A DNA stretch of 64,000 nt, taken from assembly GCA_020744225.1 (NCBI GenBank), contig JAGMWG010000016.1, positions 186,001 through 250,000 of the forward strand. Reading direction: 5' to 3'. Of this stretch, positions 41,999 through 53,506 are shown one piece after another (the stretch's first letter is position 1; each line of letters opens with the position of its first letter). Both the position numbers and the translations under genes were made by a program. The DNA comes from Paraphoma chrysanthemicola (taxonomy: Eukaryota; Ascomycota; Dothideomycetes; Pleosporales; Phaeosphaeriaceae). The notes under the pieces were generated by a model. That model worked only from the letters and a program-made list of their open reading frames with translations. It was not told where the DNA came from and ran no database searches.

Positions 41999-44900
41999 AT
42001 GGGTTCCATCAAGACTGCTGGAGAGGCTGGTATGTCCCCGCAAGCTCCCCCACCAATGCATTGATTCCGAAACTCGGAGCAAACACAGCAAAGCACTGCT
42101 AACGTATTGCTCGACAGTGGCCCGAATTGCTCATTTGGCCTCCGACGTGATTGTGTCGGTCGTGCCTTCCCTTGCCACAGAGTCGGAGTTCTCGGCGGCT
42201 CTGCAATCATTGCAGACGAACAATGCAACCAGCATCGTCGCGCAGGGGCAGACTGAGGTATGGTGAAATGCTGTTGCTGCTAGATTTGGGTTGCTGAACT
42301 CGTCCCCAGGTTATTACTGTCCGCCAGAATGCGGATCCGCTCCTCTCAGTCTTCCAGCCCATTCGTGCAGGCAAGCTCACCAGCGTGACCACCACATCGT
42401 CGATCCTCGTCAAGTCGATACCGCACCTCTACAAGCTCGCCCAGTACCCTGTCGTTCTCCACGTGTCGGTGCAGCCCTCGGGTTTCCCAGACTTCTCCGA
42501 TATCACCTCCATTAGACAGTCTGGATTCACCTTTATCCAGTCCGAGACACTACAGGAGGCGCAGGATCTGGCGTTGACTTCGCATGCTCTGGCTATCAAG
42601 TCAGGCAAGGGCGTCATCCACTTCTTTGACTCTGGCGCGTATGCCTTCAAGAAGGAGGTCGACTACGAAGACGCGGAATTGGTCCGCAGCATCTTGGACT
42701 TGGATGCTGTAGCAAGCTTCCAGAGGACAAGGTCTGAGGAGACTACACTGTACGCAGATGATGGCCGTAGTGCGAGCTTGTCATTTGCCCGCAGCCAAGC
42801 TACCAACACCAATGCCTCGGCGCCCGCCCCATTGAGCTCCTCTGAGCATGGCCGGTCGCTTCCTGCCTCTGGGAGGGCCAGCCAGCGCGCCGAGTCCTCG
42901 TCTGGTTCTTCGCAACGCGATGTCAGCACTAGCGGTGTCTCTGTCTCATCAGCGACGACGGTCGAGTCGCTCGTGTCCAAGCCTGTCTCGTCAGACGATA
43001 TTTATCGCTTCGCTACCAACATCTGGGCGACCATCAAGGATGCCACCGGACGCGCCTACGATGCCTTCGCCTACACCGGTACTGGCCAGGAAGAGGCCGC
43101 TATCTTTCTGTTTGGAGCCGATACCGGGGTTTTCGCCACTGAGCTGGACACAGTTGAGGACGGCGAGACTTACGCCAACACAGGTATTATCACAGCAAGA
43201 CTATATCGACCATGGCTGGGTGCCTCCCTTGCACATCTGTTGCCCCGGTCGTTGAAGAGGATTGCTGTCCTGGAGCAAGTCCGCCGAAAGACGACGAAGT
43301 GGGGTCCATTGCTCCTGGATCTGTTGATGTCGCTCAAGTCGACCGGAGGCGCTTCGCCAATTGTCGTCGGCTACCAGCTTGGTTATATCAACGAGAAAAC
43401 TGTGCAGCAGGCACTGCGTGGTGTTTTCCAGAATCTCATGAGCGAGACACCTGTGCAGAACCTCCAGATTGGCAACATGGATGGACCAGAGCCACAGAGT
43501 ACGAAGCCTGAGCAACCCGCTTTGGAGAATGCTTACATGAAGATTCTCAACCAGGTCTTCGGGGATAAGCTCCACATCGCTAATCAGCTTGGATCCCAGA
43601 ACGCTGGTGTTTCCAACGACATCGCCTCCAGTCCGGAGTACGGCTTCGGTTCGCTTGTTGCCCGGCGAGAGCATCGCAAGCGTTTCGTCGATGAAGCCGC
43701 TGCAGCAGCCAAGAGCAACGCTTTCATCACTTCTGCTCCACAGCAGTGGCTGTCGAAATGGGCACTCAGCGCAGAGGACACCGATAAGGCCAACGAATAT
43801 GCCTCAGAAGTCATTTCCCGGCTAAGCACTGACGGCTCGCCTATCGCCACCGAGCTATTGTCCTCGAAGAAGCTCTTCTACAAGGAGTCGCCATGGTTGA
43901 TTGGCTCTGATTCTTGGGCCTACGATCTTGGTAACTCTGGTGTGCACCACGTACTCGCCTCTGGCGAGAACGTCAACATGCTCATTGTCGACTCCACACC
44001 TTACTCCGAGCGCGCTGCGGCCGACGCTGAGAGAAGGAAGAAGGACATCGGCCTCTATGCGATGAACTTTGGCAACGCCTACGTCGCTTCAGTGGCGGTG
44101 TACTCGTCCTACACTCAAGTCCTGGAGGCTATGATTGAGGCCGACAAATTTGAAGGCCCATCGATCGTTCTTGCATACCTTCCCTACGAGAAGGAGAATG
44201 ACTCTCCTTTGGCCGTTCTCCAAGAGACCAAGAAGGCGGTAGACCTAGGCTACTGGCCACTCTACCGATGGGATCCTCGCGGCGATGACAAAGGCGAGCC
44301 CAACTTCACGCTTGACTCTGAGAGGATCAAGAAGGAGCTGGAAGAGTTCCTTGCTCGCGACAATTACATGTCGCAGGTCATGAAGCGACATCCCGAATTC
44401 TCGTCTAATATCTCTGGATCCTATGGCACCGAAGTGAGACAGCTACAGAAACGCAAGGCGAAGGACGCTTACAGCAAGCTCCTCGAGGGACTCCAGGGTG
44501 ACCCTATGACTGTTCTGTTCGCGTCCGATAACGGTAATGCTGAGAACTTGGCAAAGCGTCTAGCCAACCGTGGCAAGGCGCGTGGCCTCAAGACGATGGT
44601 CATGGCCATGGACGACTTCCCTCTCGAGGACCTTGCCAATGAGCAAAACGTCATTCTGCTCACCAGTGTTGCTGGTCAGGGAGAATTCCCTCAGAATGGC
44701 AGGACATTCTGGGAGACTGTCAAGGACTCTACCGATTTGGACTTGGCCACTGTCAATTTCGCAGTCTTTGGTCTCGGCGACAGCCACTACTGGCCACGCA
44801 AGGAAGACAAAATCTACTACAATAAGCCCGCAAAGGATCTTCATGCTCGCTTGCTAGCTCTTGGCGGCAAGGCTCTTGTCGAGTGCGGTCTTGGTGACGA

Positions 44901-46780
44901 CCAGGATCCGGATGCTTACCAGACAGCGTACGGCGAGTGGGAGCCAAAGCTGTGGCAGCAATTCGGTGTTGACAATGTGGAGGGTCTCCCCGAAGAGCCT
45001 GCACCATTGACCAACGAAGACATGAAGGCTGCTTCAAACTTTCTTCGAGGCACCATCGAAGAGGGTCTTGCCGATACATCCACTGGCGCAATATCTGCGA
45101 GCGACCAGCAACTCACCAAATTCCACGGAACCTACATGCAAGACGACCGCGACCTTCGCGACGAACGCAAGGCCCAAGGTCTCGAACCAGCTTACTCTTT
45201 CATGATTAGGTGCAGGTTGCCTGGTGGAGTTGCCACTCCTAAGCAATGGCTACAGATGGACGAAATCAGCACCACACTGGGCAACGAGACCATGAAACTC
45301 ACTACGAGACAAACGTTCCAGTTCCACGGTGTTGTCAAGGGCAAGCTGAAGCCTGCGATGCAAGCCATCAACAAGGCACTGATGACCACGATTGCCGCTT
45401 GCGGTGATGTGAATCGTAACGTCATGTGCAGTGTTCTACCAACTCAGTCAAAGTACCACGCACAGGTCCACGCGGCTTCACAAAAGATCAGCGATCATCT
45501 CTTGCCGTCCACAAATGCCTACCACGAGATTTGGCTAGAGGATGACGAAACCAAAGAGAAGCGCAAGATCGCTGGTGAGGCGTACCAAGATCACGAGCCT
45601 CTGTACGGCCCTCTGTATCTTCCCAGAAAGTTCAAGATCACTATCGCGATCCCACCCCACAATGACACCGATGTCTACGCTCACGACATCGGTCTCATCG
45701 CAATCAAGGGCTCCGATGGCAACCTTCAAGGTTTCAACGTTCTTGCTGGTGGTGGCATGGGTGTGACACACAACAACAAGAAGACATACCCGAGAACTGG
45801 AACCATGTTCGGCTACGCCTCTACGGAGGAAGTCCACATCGTGTGCGAGAAGATCATGCTTGTCCAACGTGACAACGGAGACCGCAAGAACAGGAAGCAC
45901 GCCCGCCTCAAGTACACTATCGATGACATGGGCATTGATGTCTTCCGTGGCAAGGTGGAGGAGCTGTGGGGCCAGAAATTTGCTGATCCCAAGCCTTTCA
46001 AATTCGAGAGCAACATCGACACCTTCGGATGGCAGAAAGACGAGAATGGTCTCAGCCACTTCACCTTCTTTATCGAGAACGGCCGCATCGAGGACACTGC
46101 TGACTTCCCAATGAAGACCGGTCTGATTGAGGTGGCGAAAGCACACAAGGGCGAGTTCAGGTTGACTGGAAACCAGCACTTGGTCTTGTCCAATGTGGCT
46201 GATGAGGACTTGCCGTCCATGAAGGAGCTTTTGAAGAAGTGGAAGCTTGACAACACAAACTTTTCTGGCATGAGGCTGTCCAGCTCTGCTTGTGTCGCCT
46301 TCCCTACCTGCGGTCTTGCTATGGCCGAGTCAGAGCGTTACCTGCCTGAGCTCATCAGCAAGCTCGAAAGTACCCTTGAGGAGAACGGTCTCCGGCAAGA
46401 AAGCATAGTCATGCGAATGACTGGTTGCCCCAACGGTTGCGCCCGCCCATGGCTCGCAGAAGTTGCATTCGTGGGTAAGGCTTATGGTGCATACAATATG
46501 TACCTCGGAGGTGGCTACCACGGTCAACGATTGAACAAGCTATACAGGAGCTCGATCAAGGAGGATGAGATTCTGGACATCATGAAGCCTCTGATCAAAC
46601 AATACGCGACAGAACGAAACAACGGCGAGCACTTTGGTGATTTCGTCATCAGGAAGGGGTACATCAACGAGACCACACATGGCACCAACTTCCACGACAA
46701 CGTAAGTTTTTCTGCGAGTGATCTTTGAACCACATTGCTGACTACATTAGACTGCCGAAGAGGAATCTGACGAGGAGTGA
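41999..46780 (+). CDS. MET5: Sulfite reductase (NADPH) hemoprotein beta subunit
   Basis: Four exons, 41999-42029, 42118-42257, 42310-46701 and 46751-46780 (introns 88, 52 and 49 nt), 1530 aa. The order matches fungal Met5/Ecm17: an inactive pyruvate:ferredoxin-oxidoreductase-like half (VDLGYWPLYRWDPRG), a flavodoxin-like domain at about 785-930 (TVLFASDNGNAENLAKRL), then the sulfite/nitrite reductase core (about 1017-1480; TTRQTFQFHG). The 4Fe-4S/siroheme cysteines are present as C-x5-C near 1384 (CVAFPTC) and C-x3-C near 1428 (CPNGC). With the flavoprotein alpha subunit it reduces sulfite to sulfide in cytosolic sulfur assimilation. The last exon adds a short acidic tail (TAEEESDEE). Length fits the family (yeast 1442). 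Confidence 0.97.
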
Positions 46781-47175
46781 CTGTGGAGGACGAAAAGCAT
46801 TTCACGATACCTAGTAGTGTATTGCATTCGATTGCTTCTGCATGACAAAGATCATTTACGGCGCAATTTTGGAAAATTGCAGGCGTTGCTTCGCCTTGGC
46901 ATTTCTTGTACATTTTTCTACCTTAGTAATGGACACAATACCCAACCATTCACTACAACATAATGAGCCATAATCCATGTTTCTGAAAACACTGCAAGAC
47001 CTTGCACCCCTGTTGCGTATGACTACATTGCATCTGAAGTCACGCTAGAACATATTACGTCATCCCACTTTGCTCGGATCGCGACGACTCACAGCCTGCC
47101 TCTGCACATAATATCACCTTACCAGTCACGCCATGCAGATTCTCTTGATCACCAGATGAATCCAGCTCGACTTCA
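46781..47175. other. Intergenic, about 395 bp
   Basis: MET5 3' UTR and PDX3 promoter. No other feature seen. Confidence 0.5.
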
Positions 47176-47976
47176 ATGTTAATTCGAAAGATACCGAGGA
47201 CTCTATCCCGAAGCATATCTCATCCTGCGGTCCTGCCTTCAATCTCAAACCAGCGTACCTTCCATCAAACCTCCAAAATGCTCCACCCTAAACCAGAGAG
47301 CGAAAAACGCATCTTCGCACCAACATCCAACTCCTCAGACCCTGGTCACGCAACACAATACACCAAAGGCGCACTCAACGCCTCCGACTTGCTTCCCTCC
47401 CCGCTTGACCAATTCCACGCCTGGTTCCAAAATGCGCAAGAGCAAAAAGTATACCAGCCTGAGACCGTGACTTTCTCCACTGCCGAACTGCCCAGCGGCA
47501 AAGTCTCAGCCCGCATGGTGTACATGAAAGAACTGGATGCCACGGGTTTTGTGATTTATTCGAATTGGGCGACGAGTCGCAAGGCGGGTGATGTTCGCAG
47601 TAATCCGCATGCAGCACTCACGTTCTGGTGGCGCGAACTCGAGCGCCAAGTCCGCGTGGAGGGCACAGTCCAGAGATTGACCAACGAGGAAAGTCAGGTT
47701 TACTATGATACGAGAATCCGAGGAAGTAGGATTGGGGCGTGGGCGAGTGAGCAGAGCAAGGTGTTAGATGGTAGAGAGGAGTTGGAGAAGAGGGTAGAGG
47801 ATGTTGAGAAGAGGTTTGATGGCGAGGAGAAGATCCCTGTTCCGGATTTTTGGGGTGGCTTGAGGGTTGTGCCGGAGGTGATGGAGTTTTGGCAAGGAAG
47901 GCCGAGTCGGTTGCATGATCGGTTTAGGTACACGAAAGAGGGCGAGGAGTGGAAGGTCGAGAGGTTGAGTCCGTAG
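47176..47976 (+). CDS. PDX3: Pyridoxamine/pyridoxine 5'-phosphate oxidase
   Basis: Single exon, 266 aa. The first about 34 residues are basic and hydroxylated (MLIRKIPRTLSRSISHPAVL), like a mitochondrial presequence; a second in-frame ATG at 47278 (MLHPKPESEK) would give the usual cytosolic length, so dual localisation through alternative starts is possible. The FMN-binding split-barrel shows SARMVYMKELDATGFVIYSN, HAALTFWWRELERQVRVEG and IGAWASEQS. The C-terminal dimerisation segment is EFWQGRPSRLHDRFRYT. The enzyme oxidises PNP/PMP to pyridoxal 5'-phosphate with FMN and O2. Confidence 0.95.
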   Translation: MLIRKIPRTLSRSISHPAVLPSISNQRTFHQTSKMLHPKPESEKRIFAPTSNSSDPGHATQYTKGALNASDLLPSPLDQFHAWFQNAQEQKVYQPETVTFSTAELPSGKVSARMVYMKELDATGFVIYSNWATSRKAGDVRSNPHAALTFWWRELERQVRVEGTVQRLTNEESQVYYDTRIRGSRIGAWASEQSKVLDGREELEKRVEDVEKRFDGEEKIPVPDFWGGLRVVPEVMEFWQGRPSRLHDRFRYTKEGEEWKVERLSP

Positions 47977-48079
47977 TGCGGATATCGTGAGAAGGAAAGC
48001 AGGTAAAGAAAGGATTGTGATGTGCATCATTGGTTCGTTGTTCATCATATATACATTTCCTCGTAAAATGACTGCCGGC

Positions 48080-49195
48080 CTACGGCAGAGGATAACTCTT
48101 CGCAAAAGCCTTCTTGATCTCATCATAGTCCAACCCTGTTGTGATTGCAAGCTGCAATAATATCCTCGCCTTCTGCGGATTATAGAACCCACTCGCGATG
48201 ATATAATCACCACCATCTGGTACCAACCCATCCGAGCTACGATGACTCGCAACAATCGGGATACCAGTTGCATTGAACACCCTCTCCGCATTGAGCGATG
48301 CCACTCTCGACATCCCTCCCGCACCGACACCAGCATACACAATTCCGTCCGCGCCGCCTTCAATAGTCGCGTTGAATAGATACGGATCCATATCTTGATG
48401 CGAATACAAAATATCAACTTGTGCTAGATCCGAAACGTTCGAGACATCGAACTGCACACGCCCGACCGGCTCCGATGGCGCGTAGAAGAAGAACGGAACT
48501 TGATTGATAAACACACCAAGCTGGCCTGCTTCGGTGCTGAAGAACGTGTCAAGCGTGTTGGCATTGTTCTTAGTCGTGTAGAATGCGCTTCCAATACGAT
48601 CGTTCAGCACAACCATCGTGCCACGATTCCGGCCCGCAGGCGACGCAGCGAGCGTGACAGCTTGGAAGAGATTGAGCGGGCCGTCTGCAGAGAGGGCGGT
48701 TGCGGGACGCATAGCACCAACAAGAATGACGGGCTTTGAGCTGTTTACCGTGCTTTCGAGGAAGAAGGCTGTTTCTTCGAGTGTGTCTGTGCCATGCGTA
48801 ACGACGACTCCTGAGACGGTGTCTTTTGCTAGTTCTTCGTTGATCATCTTGGCCAGTTTGAGAGAGATGGTCTCGTTGATACTACCGGAATCAACATTTG
48901 AGATCTGGTAGCCTGCGATGTTGGAGATGTTGAGGATTTCAGGGACAGCGTTAACGAGTTGTTGGACGCCGAGGCCGACGGAGTAGCCTGTGGTTTGCGT
49001 GTTGGAGGTGCCTTGAGATGCGATTGTGCCTCCTGTCGCGAAGATGGTGACGTTGGGCAGCGAAGCGTTGATAGCAGACTGTACATCTTGCCTGATGAAA
49101 AGCTTGTGTAGAGTTGATCTCGACAAGTCGATTGGAGATGCCGTGGCCAAAGTCGCGAAGACGGCGAGGAGTGGTGTAGAGTATCTCATCTTCAT
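48080..49195 (-). CDS. Secreted type II L-asparaginase
   Basis: Single exon, 371 aa from the ATG at 49195 (a second ATG two codons later is equally usable). Signal peptide about 1-20 (MRYSTPLLAVFATLATAS). The catalytic motif TGGTIAS at 54-60 supplies the nucleophilic Thr and VVTHGTDTLEETAFF the second Thr-Asp pair; MRPATALSADGPLN and the HRSSDGLVPDGG loop complete the fold. Several NxS/T sequons fit a secreted glycoprotein. It hydrolyses L-asparagine to aspartate and ammonia in the periplasm or outside the cell, usually under nitrogen limitation. Confidence 0.95.
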   Translation of the reverse strand: MKMRYSTPLLAVFATLATASPIDLSRSTLHKLFIRQDVQSAINASLPNVTIFATGGTIASQGTSNTQTTGYSVGLGVQQLVNAVPEILNISNIAGYQISNVDSGSINETISLKLAKMINEELAKDTVSGVVVTHGTDTLEETAFFLESTVNSSKPVILVGAMRPATALSADGPLNLFQAVTLAASPAGRNRGTMVVLNDRIGSAFYTTKNNANTLDTFFSTEAGQLGVFINQVPFFFYAPSEPVGRVQFDVSNVSDLAQVDILYSHQDMDPYLFNATIEGGADGIVYAGVGAGGMSRVASLNAERVFNATGIPIVASHRSSDGLVPDGGDYIIASGFYNPQKARILLQLAITTGLDYDEIKKAFAKSYPLP

Positions 49196-50334
49196 CAAAT
49201 CTTCGTCAAATGCAAGTGCTTCCAAGCATGAGGCTCCAAACCGTTGCCATGGCGCCTTTTATAGTATTCTCATCTGGCATCTTGACTGCCCTGCCCTTAA
49301 CCATGGTTATCTCCAACATCTCTTATCTCGCCCAAGGTACGCTGCAAGTCAGCACACTTCCGTCATCGGTTCTTGGCTCTTCCGCAAAAGGCACCGAAGG
49401 AGCGTATAAGAGCGCCGTTGACAACGCTCGTGGCTTGATTTATGTAACTTGGCCGGAAGGGCGTGAGGCTCATGTACATCGTTATCAGTAATTCCCCACC
49501 TTACAGAGCCGCTAGAACGACTCTAGAAGGATCGCCAAGCAAATACTAACTGCTAAATGCCAAACGACGATGCAAGGCCTGCTCTGTGGGGTTGTCAAAG
49601 AGATAGCAGTCGGGAAAGTTGGGGGAGGTGACCCGGTGCTGGGGATTTGAGATTCTTGTTCCTGCGTTTTCACCTTGGAGCCGGTGCCTAGAATCGCAGT
49701 CTGACATTTTGCACCGGATGGCTTCCAGTTTCTGTAGCTCACAATTGCTTACAATCGTTACCGAATAAGTGCCGATAGGTCCTAGTCTCCTCGCCAGAAG
49801 AGCGTGGAGGTTTTCTTCCAACCCAGGATCATCCTTTGCCCAACCGCCTCGATCATCCCTTGCACAAGGCGCCATTGGCACGAATGGCTACTGCTGCGCA
49901 ATAAAGCGGATTGAAACCATATGATTGCTTCCAAGCGACATATAGAAGCTGCTACCGGTGGATTATAATTATCAGTGTCAACAACAGGCAACAGAAAGAG
50001 AGGCAGCTTCCGACGAAGCAACAGAAGTTTGCCTTCCAGACTAGTCTTGTTGTGGACTAGTCGCCACACCTCCAAACCATGTCCAGCCCAGCAGGTCTAC
50101 GAAACGCTTCCCAAAGGGCCGGATCATGCGCGCGAATCAACATACGCGATCGCAAGTCACAGTCCCAAGATCTGAGCCTCACATGCGGCGGAACCGCGTG
50201 GAACACGCAACAACCAGGCACAGCCGCCTTCTGGCGGCAACGACGTCATCACTTGACGCTACTCTTGCGGACCCATAACTGCGGCCATCAATGCCATCCA
50301 ATATGGCACGCTCGGAAGCTGCCATTGAGTCATT
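49196..50334. other. Divergent intergenic region, 1.1 kb
   Basis: Lies between the asparaginase (minus) and OSBP (plus) start codons. Short frames only; none supported. It should carry both promoters. Confidence 0.5.
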
Positions 50335-51801
50335 ATGTCGAACGAAATCGCGTCTAATCGATCTGCCTTGAAGGATTTCCTCGCATCAATAGCGACTATT
50401 TCTGGAGACTTATCCAACATTACAGCACCACCATTTGTGCTTGCCGAGTACTCCACCGTTGAGATACCACAATACTGGGCCGACCATCCGTCGTTATTCA
50501 TTTCGCAAGCCGCTGAAGAGGTCGCCGAGAAACGTGCGTTGAGCGTTTTGAAGTATTTCATAGGCACTTTACGGAATCAGCAATATGCGGGTCGGAATGA
50601 GGGAGACGGAGTGAAGAAGCCTCTGAACGCCTTCCTTGGCGAATTGTTCTTGGGAGGTTGGAGAAACGAAGAAATTGGAGAAACGCGACTAGTAGCTGAG
50701 CAGGTCAGTCACCATCCGCCAGTGACAGCTTGCTATCTCTGGAACGATAAGTATGGCGTTCGAGCAGAAGGATTCACGCAGCAAGAAATCACATTTTCGG
50801 GAAATGTGACCATCAAGCAAAAGGGGTACGCGGTCTTGCATCTCGACAAATACGATGAGGACTATCTTATCCCGGTGCCGAACATCAAGGTCAAGGGTAT
50901 CCTTGGCGGAACGCCGTACCCGGAGCTTCAGGGCGACTATTCGCTGATATCATCGAATGGATATGTATCACACATCAAGTTTGAAGGAAAGAGCCTGTTC
51001 GGATCGGGCCAGAAGAATGGATTCGAGGCACAACTGTTTCATGCGGATCGGCCGGGTGAGATTTTGTACACTGCTAAAGGAGCGTGGAATGGCATTTCGA
51101 CATTTCATGACGCGAGGACGGATCAAGAAATCGACACATTCGACGTCAACGACCTGAGTTCCGCAAAGATTGAGGTTGACGACCTCTCAGAGCAAGATCC
51201 TTGGGAATCGCGGAAAGCATGGGCAGATGTCATTTCTGCATTACGCAGCGGCGACATGAAGGGCACAGCAAATGCGAAATCAAGGGTCGAAGAGGGTCAG
51301 CGACAGATGCGCAAAGAGGAGGAGGCTCGTGGCGAGCATTGGAAACCCTTGTTCTTCGAGAGAGTGGAGCACGACCCCGTGTTTGAAAATTTGTCGACGA
51401 GAGATCCTGGCTCGTTCACAGTAGATACCACGGGTGGCATTTGGAAGATCAACCATGAGGCTGTGAAGAGCGCAAAGAAGCCATATCATGGAGAACTGGT
51501 TCCAGCAAACACAAGCGCAGGAGGCGCATCGAGAAAAGGGTCTATGGACAGTGATCGTGTTGCCAAAAGATTGTCGAACGGAACTGCCGGATCGCGGACC
51601 TCGAAGCGTTTGTCCACTGAGGATGCCTCAAGAAGGCCGTCCAGTACCGGCTCCACCAGTCTCGCGTTCAGGCCGAAACACCCAGAGCCGCAGGACCAGA
51701 ATCAAGCGACAGGCGTATCAGCACCTCCAGCGGACGGTCCCACAGACGCTCAGGTGGAAGCGTATCTTCGCGCTAAAAGTAGTACGAGCACTCGATATTG
51801 A
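50335..51801 (+). CDS. Oxysterol-binding protein of the Kes1/Osh4 class
   Basis: Single exon, 488 aa. It consists of an ORD lipid-transfer domain without PH or ankyrin modules, as in yeast Osh4/Kes1. The family signature EQVSHHPP is at about 122-129. The N-terminal lid region is followed by RNQQYAGRNEGDGVKKPLNA and FLGELFLGGW. The C-terminal ORD segment has HWKPLFFERVEHDPVF. The last about 100 residues are a Ser/Thr/Arg-rich tail absent from yeast Osh4, likely disordered and phosphorylatable. It exchanges sterol and PI4P between membranes in the cytosol/Golgi. Confidence 0.95.
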   Translation: MSNEIASNRSALKDFLASIATISGDLSNITAPPFVLAEYSTVEIPQYWADHPSLFISQAAEEVAEKRALSVLKYFIGTLRNQQYAGRNEGDGVKKPLNAFLGELFLGGWRNEEIGETRLVAEQVSHHPPVTACYLWNDKYGVRAEGFTQQEITFSGNVTIKQKGYAVLHLDKYDEDYLIPVPNIKVKGILGGTPYPELQGDYSLISSNGYVSHIKFEGKSLFGSGQKNGFEAQLFHADRPGEILYTAKGAWNGISTFHDARTDQEIDTFDVNDLSSAKIEVDDLSEQDPWESRKAWADVISALRSGDMKGTANAKSRVEEGQRQMRKEEEARGEHWKPLFFERVEHDPVFENLSTRDPGSFTVDTTGGIWKINHEAVKSAKKPYHGELVPANTSAGGASRKGSMDSDRVAKRLSNGTAGSRTSKRLSTEDASRRPSSTGSTSLAFRPKHPEPQDQNQATGVSAPPADGPTDAQVEAYLRAKSSTSTRY

Positions 51802-51973
51802 AAAAGCGCTGAGCATAGAGGCATAATGATGGTATTAGCGTAATTGTTATTGTACAGTGATTGTGTCAAACCATGCGCCTTCGCTCCGAGAACCGGGTAT
51901 CAATGAACGAATGACAGACTGCCAGCCCTTGTCGTATAAGCGTTTCCCATTTCTTTTGTTGTCCAGAGAACGG

Positions 51974-53506
51974 CTATCGCCTCTCGGATGCTTGATGCAC
52001 TTGTGTGTGCATTGTGATTTTTCCAGCTCGATGTTCTTCATCCGACGTCTTCCCGGCTTGTATCTCCCATCTCATGAATCCTTTTTCAACGTTGTTGTTG
52101 TTTTTCTCAGGCGCGCTTGTGTCTACCAAGTCGTCTCTCAGCCTCACAGGCTGGAGATCTCCCATCCCGTATTCTTCGTCCTTGTCCCTCACGGTACCCT
52201 TCTCCGAGCGTAGGAGCGACATAAAACTGGGGAACTTGTTGCGGGGCGTCGAATTGGGTGGGCTCCATTGTGGGGTTCGCATGCCGCTGGGCTTCGAGTT
52301 CTTATCTTCTGTGCCGCCGGTGGAAAGCCCGATGCGGGCGGCGACCTGGCGGTAGAGCGGCCGTAGCGTTGCAAGACTGCCAGCCGTGATGGCCAATCCT
52401 TGTTCGATGTCACTCCAGATAGCTACATCTACGGTAGCGTACAGGAAGTCAGGGTTCTTGAAATCCATGACATAGCCGAGGCGTACGGTAACGGCAATGC
52501 TTGCTCTGTGTTATATTTCATTAGTTGATGCTTAGAATGACGACTGAGGGAATGAACATACATGCAGGCCATTCCAAGGACGGGGATCAGTAAGATCCTC
52601 GTCTTGACAGGCATATTCAGGCCCCACACCAGGAATATGGGAAGGATCGCAAACGTGAAGTCCGTTATGATTGCACAGGCGCTGTAGAGGAAAGTGAGAG
52701 CAATGATGACATCGATTGGAATGCAAGAACCAGGTCCAGACCTGTCCCAGAAGTAGCTGATTGGCGAGCATTGCAGCAAGGTGACGAAGAAGAACACGAA
52801 GCCCGTTAGGAAGCTGATGCCCATGGCAGCGTAGATGATCCATTTGTGGATGGTCTTGACAGTAACGCGGAGGAGGAATAGTCCAATGGAGATCTTCGAG
52901 GTAATCATGGCCCAACTGCGAAGCCACAGGGGCGAAGTTAGTAAAGTTCTGTAAGAAGGCAGAGAACCTCATCGGTCCGAGTAGGCCGTAATCTAGAGTA
53001 AAGGCAATTAACGTACCCTATCTCAAGTTAGCAATGTCTTGTTCAAGAAAAAGGAGCATACGTACAGTAGCCGATGTAACAAAGATACCAGTACTACAAC
53101 GACGTTCAGCTGAGACCTCTCGGTGATATTTTGACACGACTTACTCTCATGGCTTTGTAAATCTCCTCGTTGCTCAGAGTATTCATGTGTCTGCCCGTTC
53201 CATAGTGAATGCCGCCTATGGCACATGTTGCAAACATGACATGCGAGAGCTACGAAATCAGCAGTGCTTCGGATATCCACATTGCCGACTATTTGACTTA
53301 CAAGAGCAGCAACCATAAACGCGTCGTCCCAGCCAAAGGCCTTGACAAGACATGTGCGGACATAGACGCGAAGGACGGTAGCAGTGAACGCCAACGAAAC
53401 GAATGTCGAGACGACCTGTCATTGTCAGCGTATGTAAGGTGAACACATTCGAGAGGCGAGTACATACTGCCTGCAACTCAGGACCTCGGTTTTGTTTGTC
53501 ACCCAT
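51974..53506 (-). CDS. Fungal rhodopsin-fold seven-TM protein, with a probable one-nucleotide exon
   Basis: Exons: 53506-53468, 53415-53302, 53249-53145, 53093-53066, 53017 (single G), 52915-52562 and 52505-51974; 390 aa. Introns are 52, 52, 51, 48, 101 and 56 nt, each with GT...AG and a branch-like site. Membrane segments include VSTFVSLAFTATVLRVYVRT, DDAFMVAALLSHVMFATCAI, ISIGLFLLRVTV, WIIYAAMGISFLTGFVFFFV, VIIALTFLYSACAIITDFTF and ILLIPVLGMACIASIAVTVR, then the family marker DFLYATVDVAIWSDIEQGLA and a polar cytosolic tail. This is the fungal integral-membrane rhodopsin-like family of unknown ligand. With the 1-nt exon the frame reads IGYCWAMITSKISIG, colinear with family members I recall; the alternative is one 145-nt intron (donor GTATGC at 53061) that adds one Thr. 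Confidence 0.85.
53017..53017 (-). other. Candidate one-nucleotide micro-exon between two introns
   Basis: On the minus strand, intron 53065-53018 (GTACGT...GCTAAC...GATAG) is followed by a single G and then intron 53016-52916 (GTACGT...ACTAAC...CGCAG). Excising both joins TAC T + G + T TGG and keeps the frame. Confidence 0.6.

Noticed and set aside
41958..42266. Plus frame read across the MET5 first intron.
   Set aside because: The start lies in the 5' UTR. Splicing 42030-42117 and 42258-42309 gives the conserved MET5 N-terminus instead.
43201..46271. Long antisense frames of 150-214 codons inside MET5.
   Set aside because: They are shadows of a highly expressed, codon-biased gene.
49546..49881. 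Minus-strand frame of 111 codons between the asparaginase and OSBP genes.
   Set aside because: No ATG context or domain, and it sits in a divergent promoter region.
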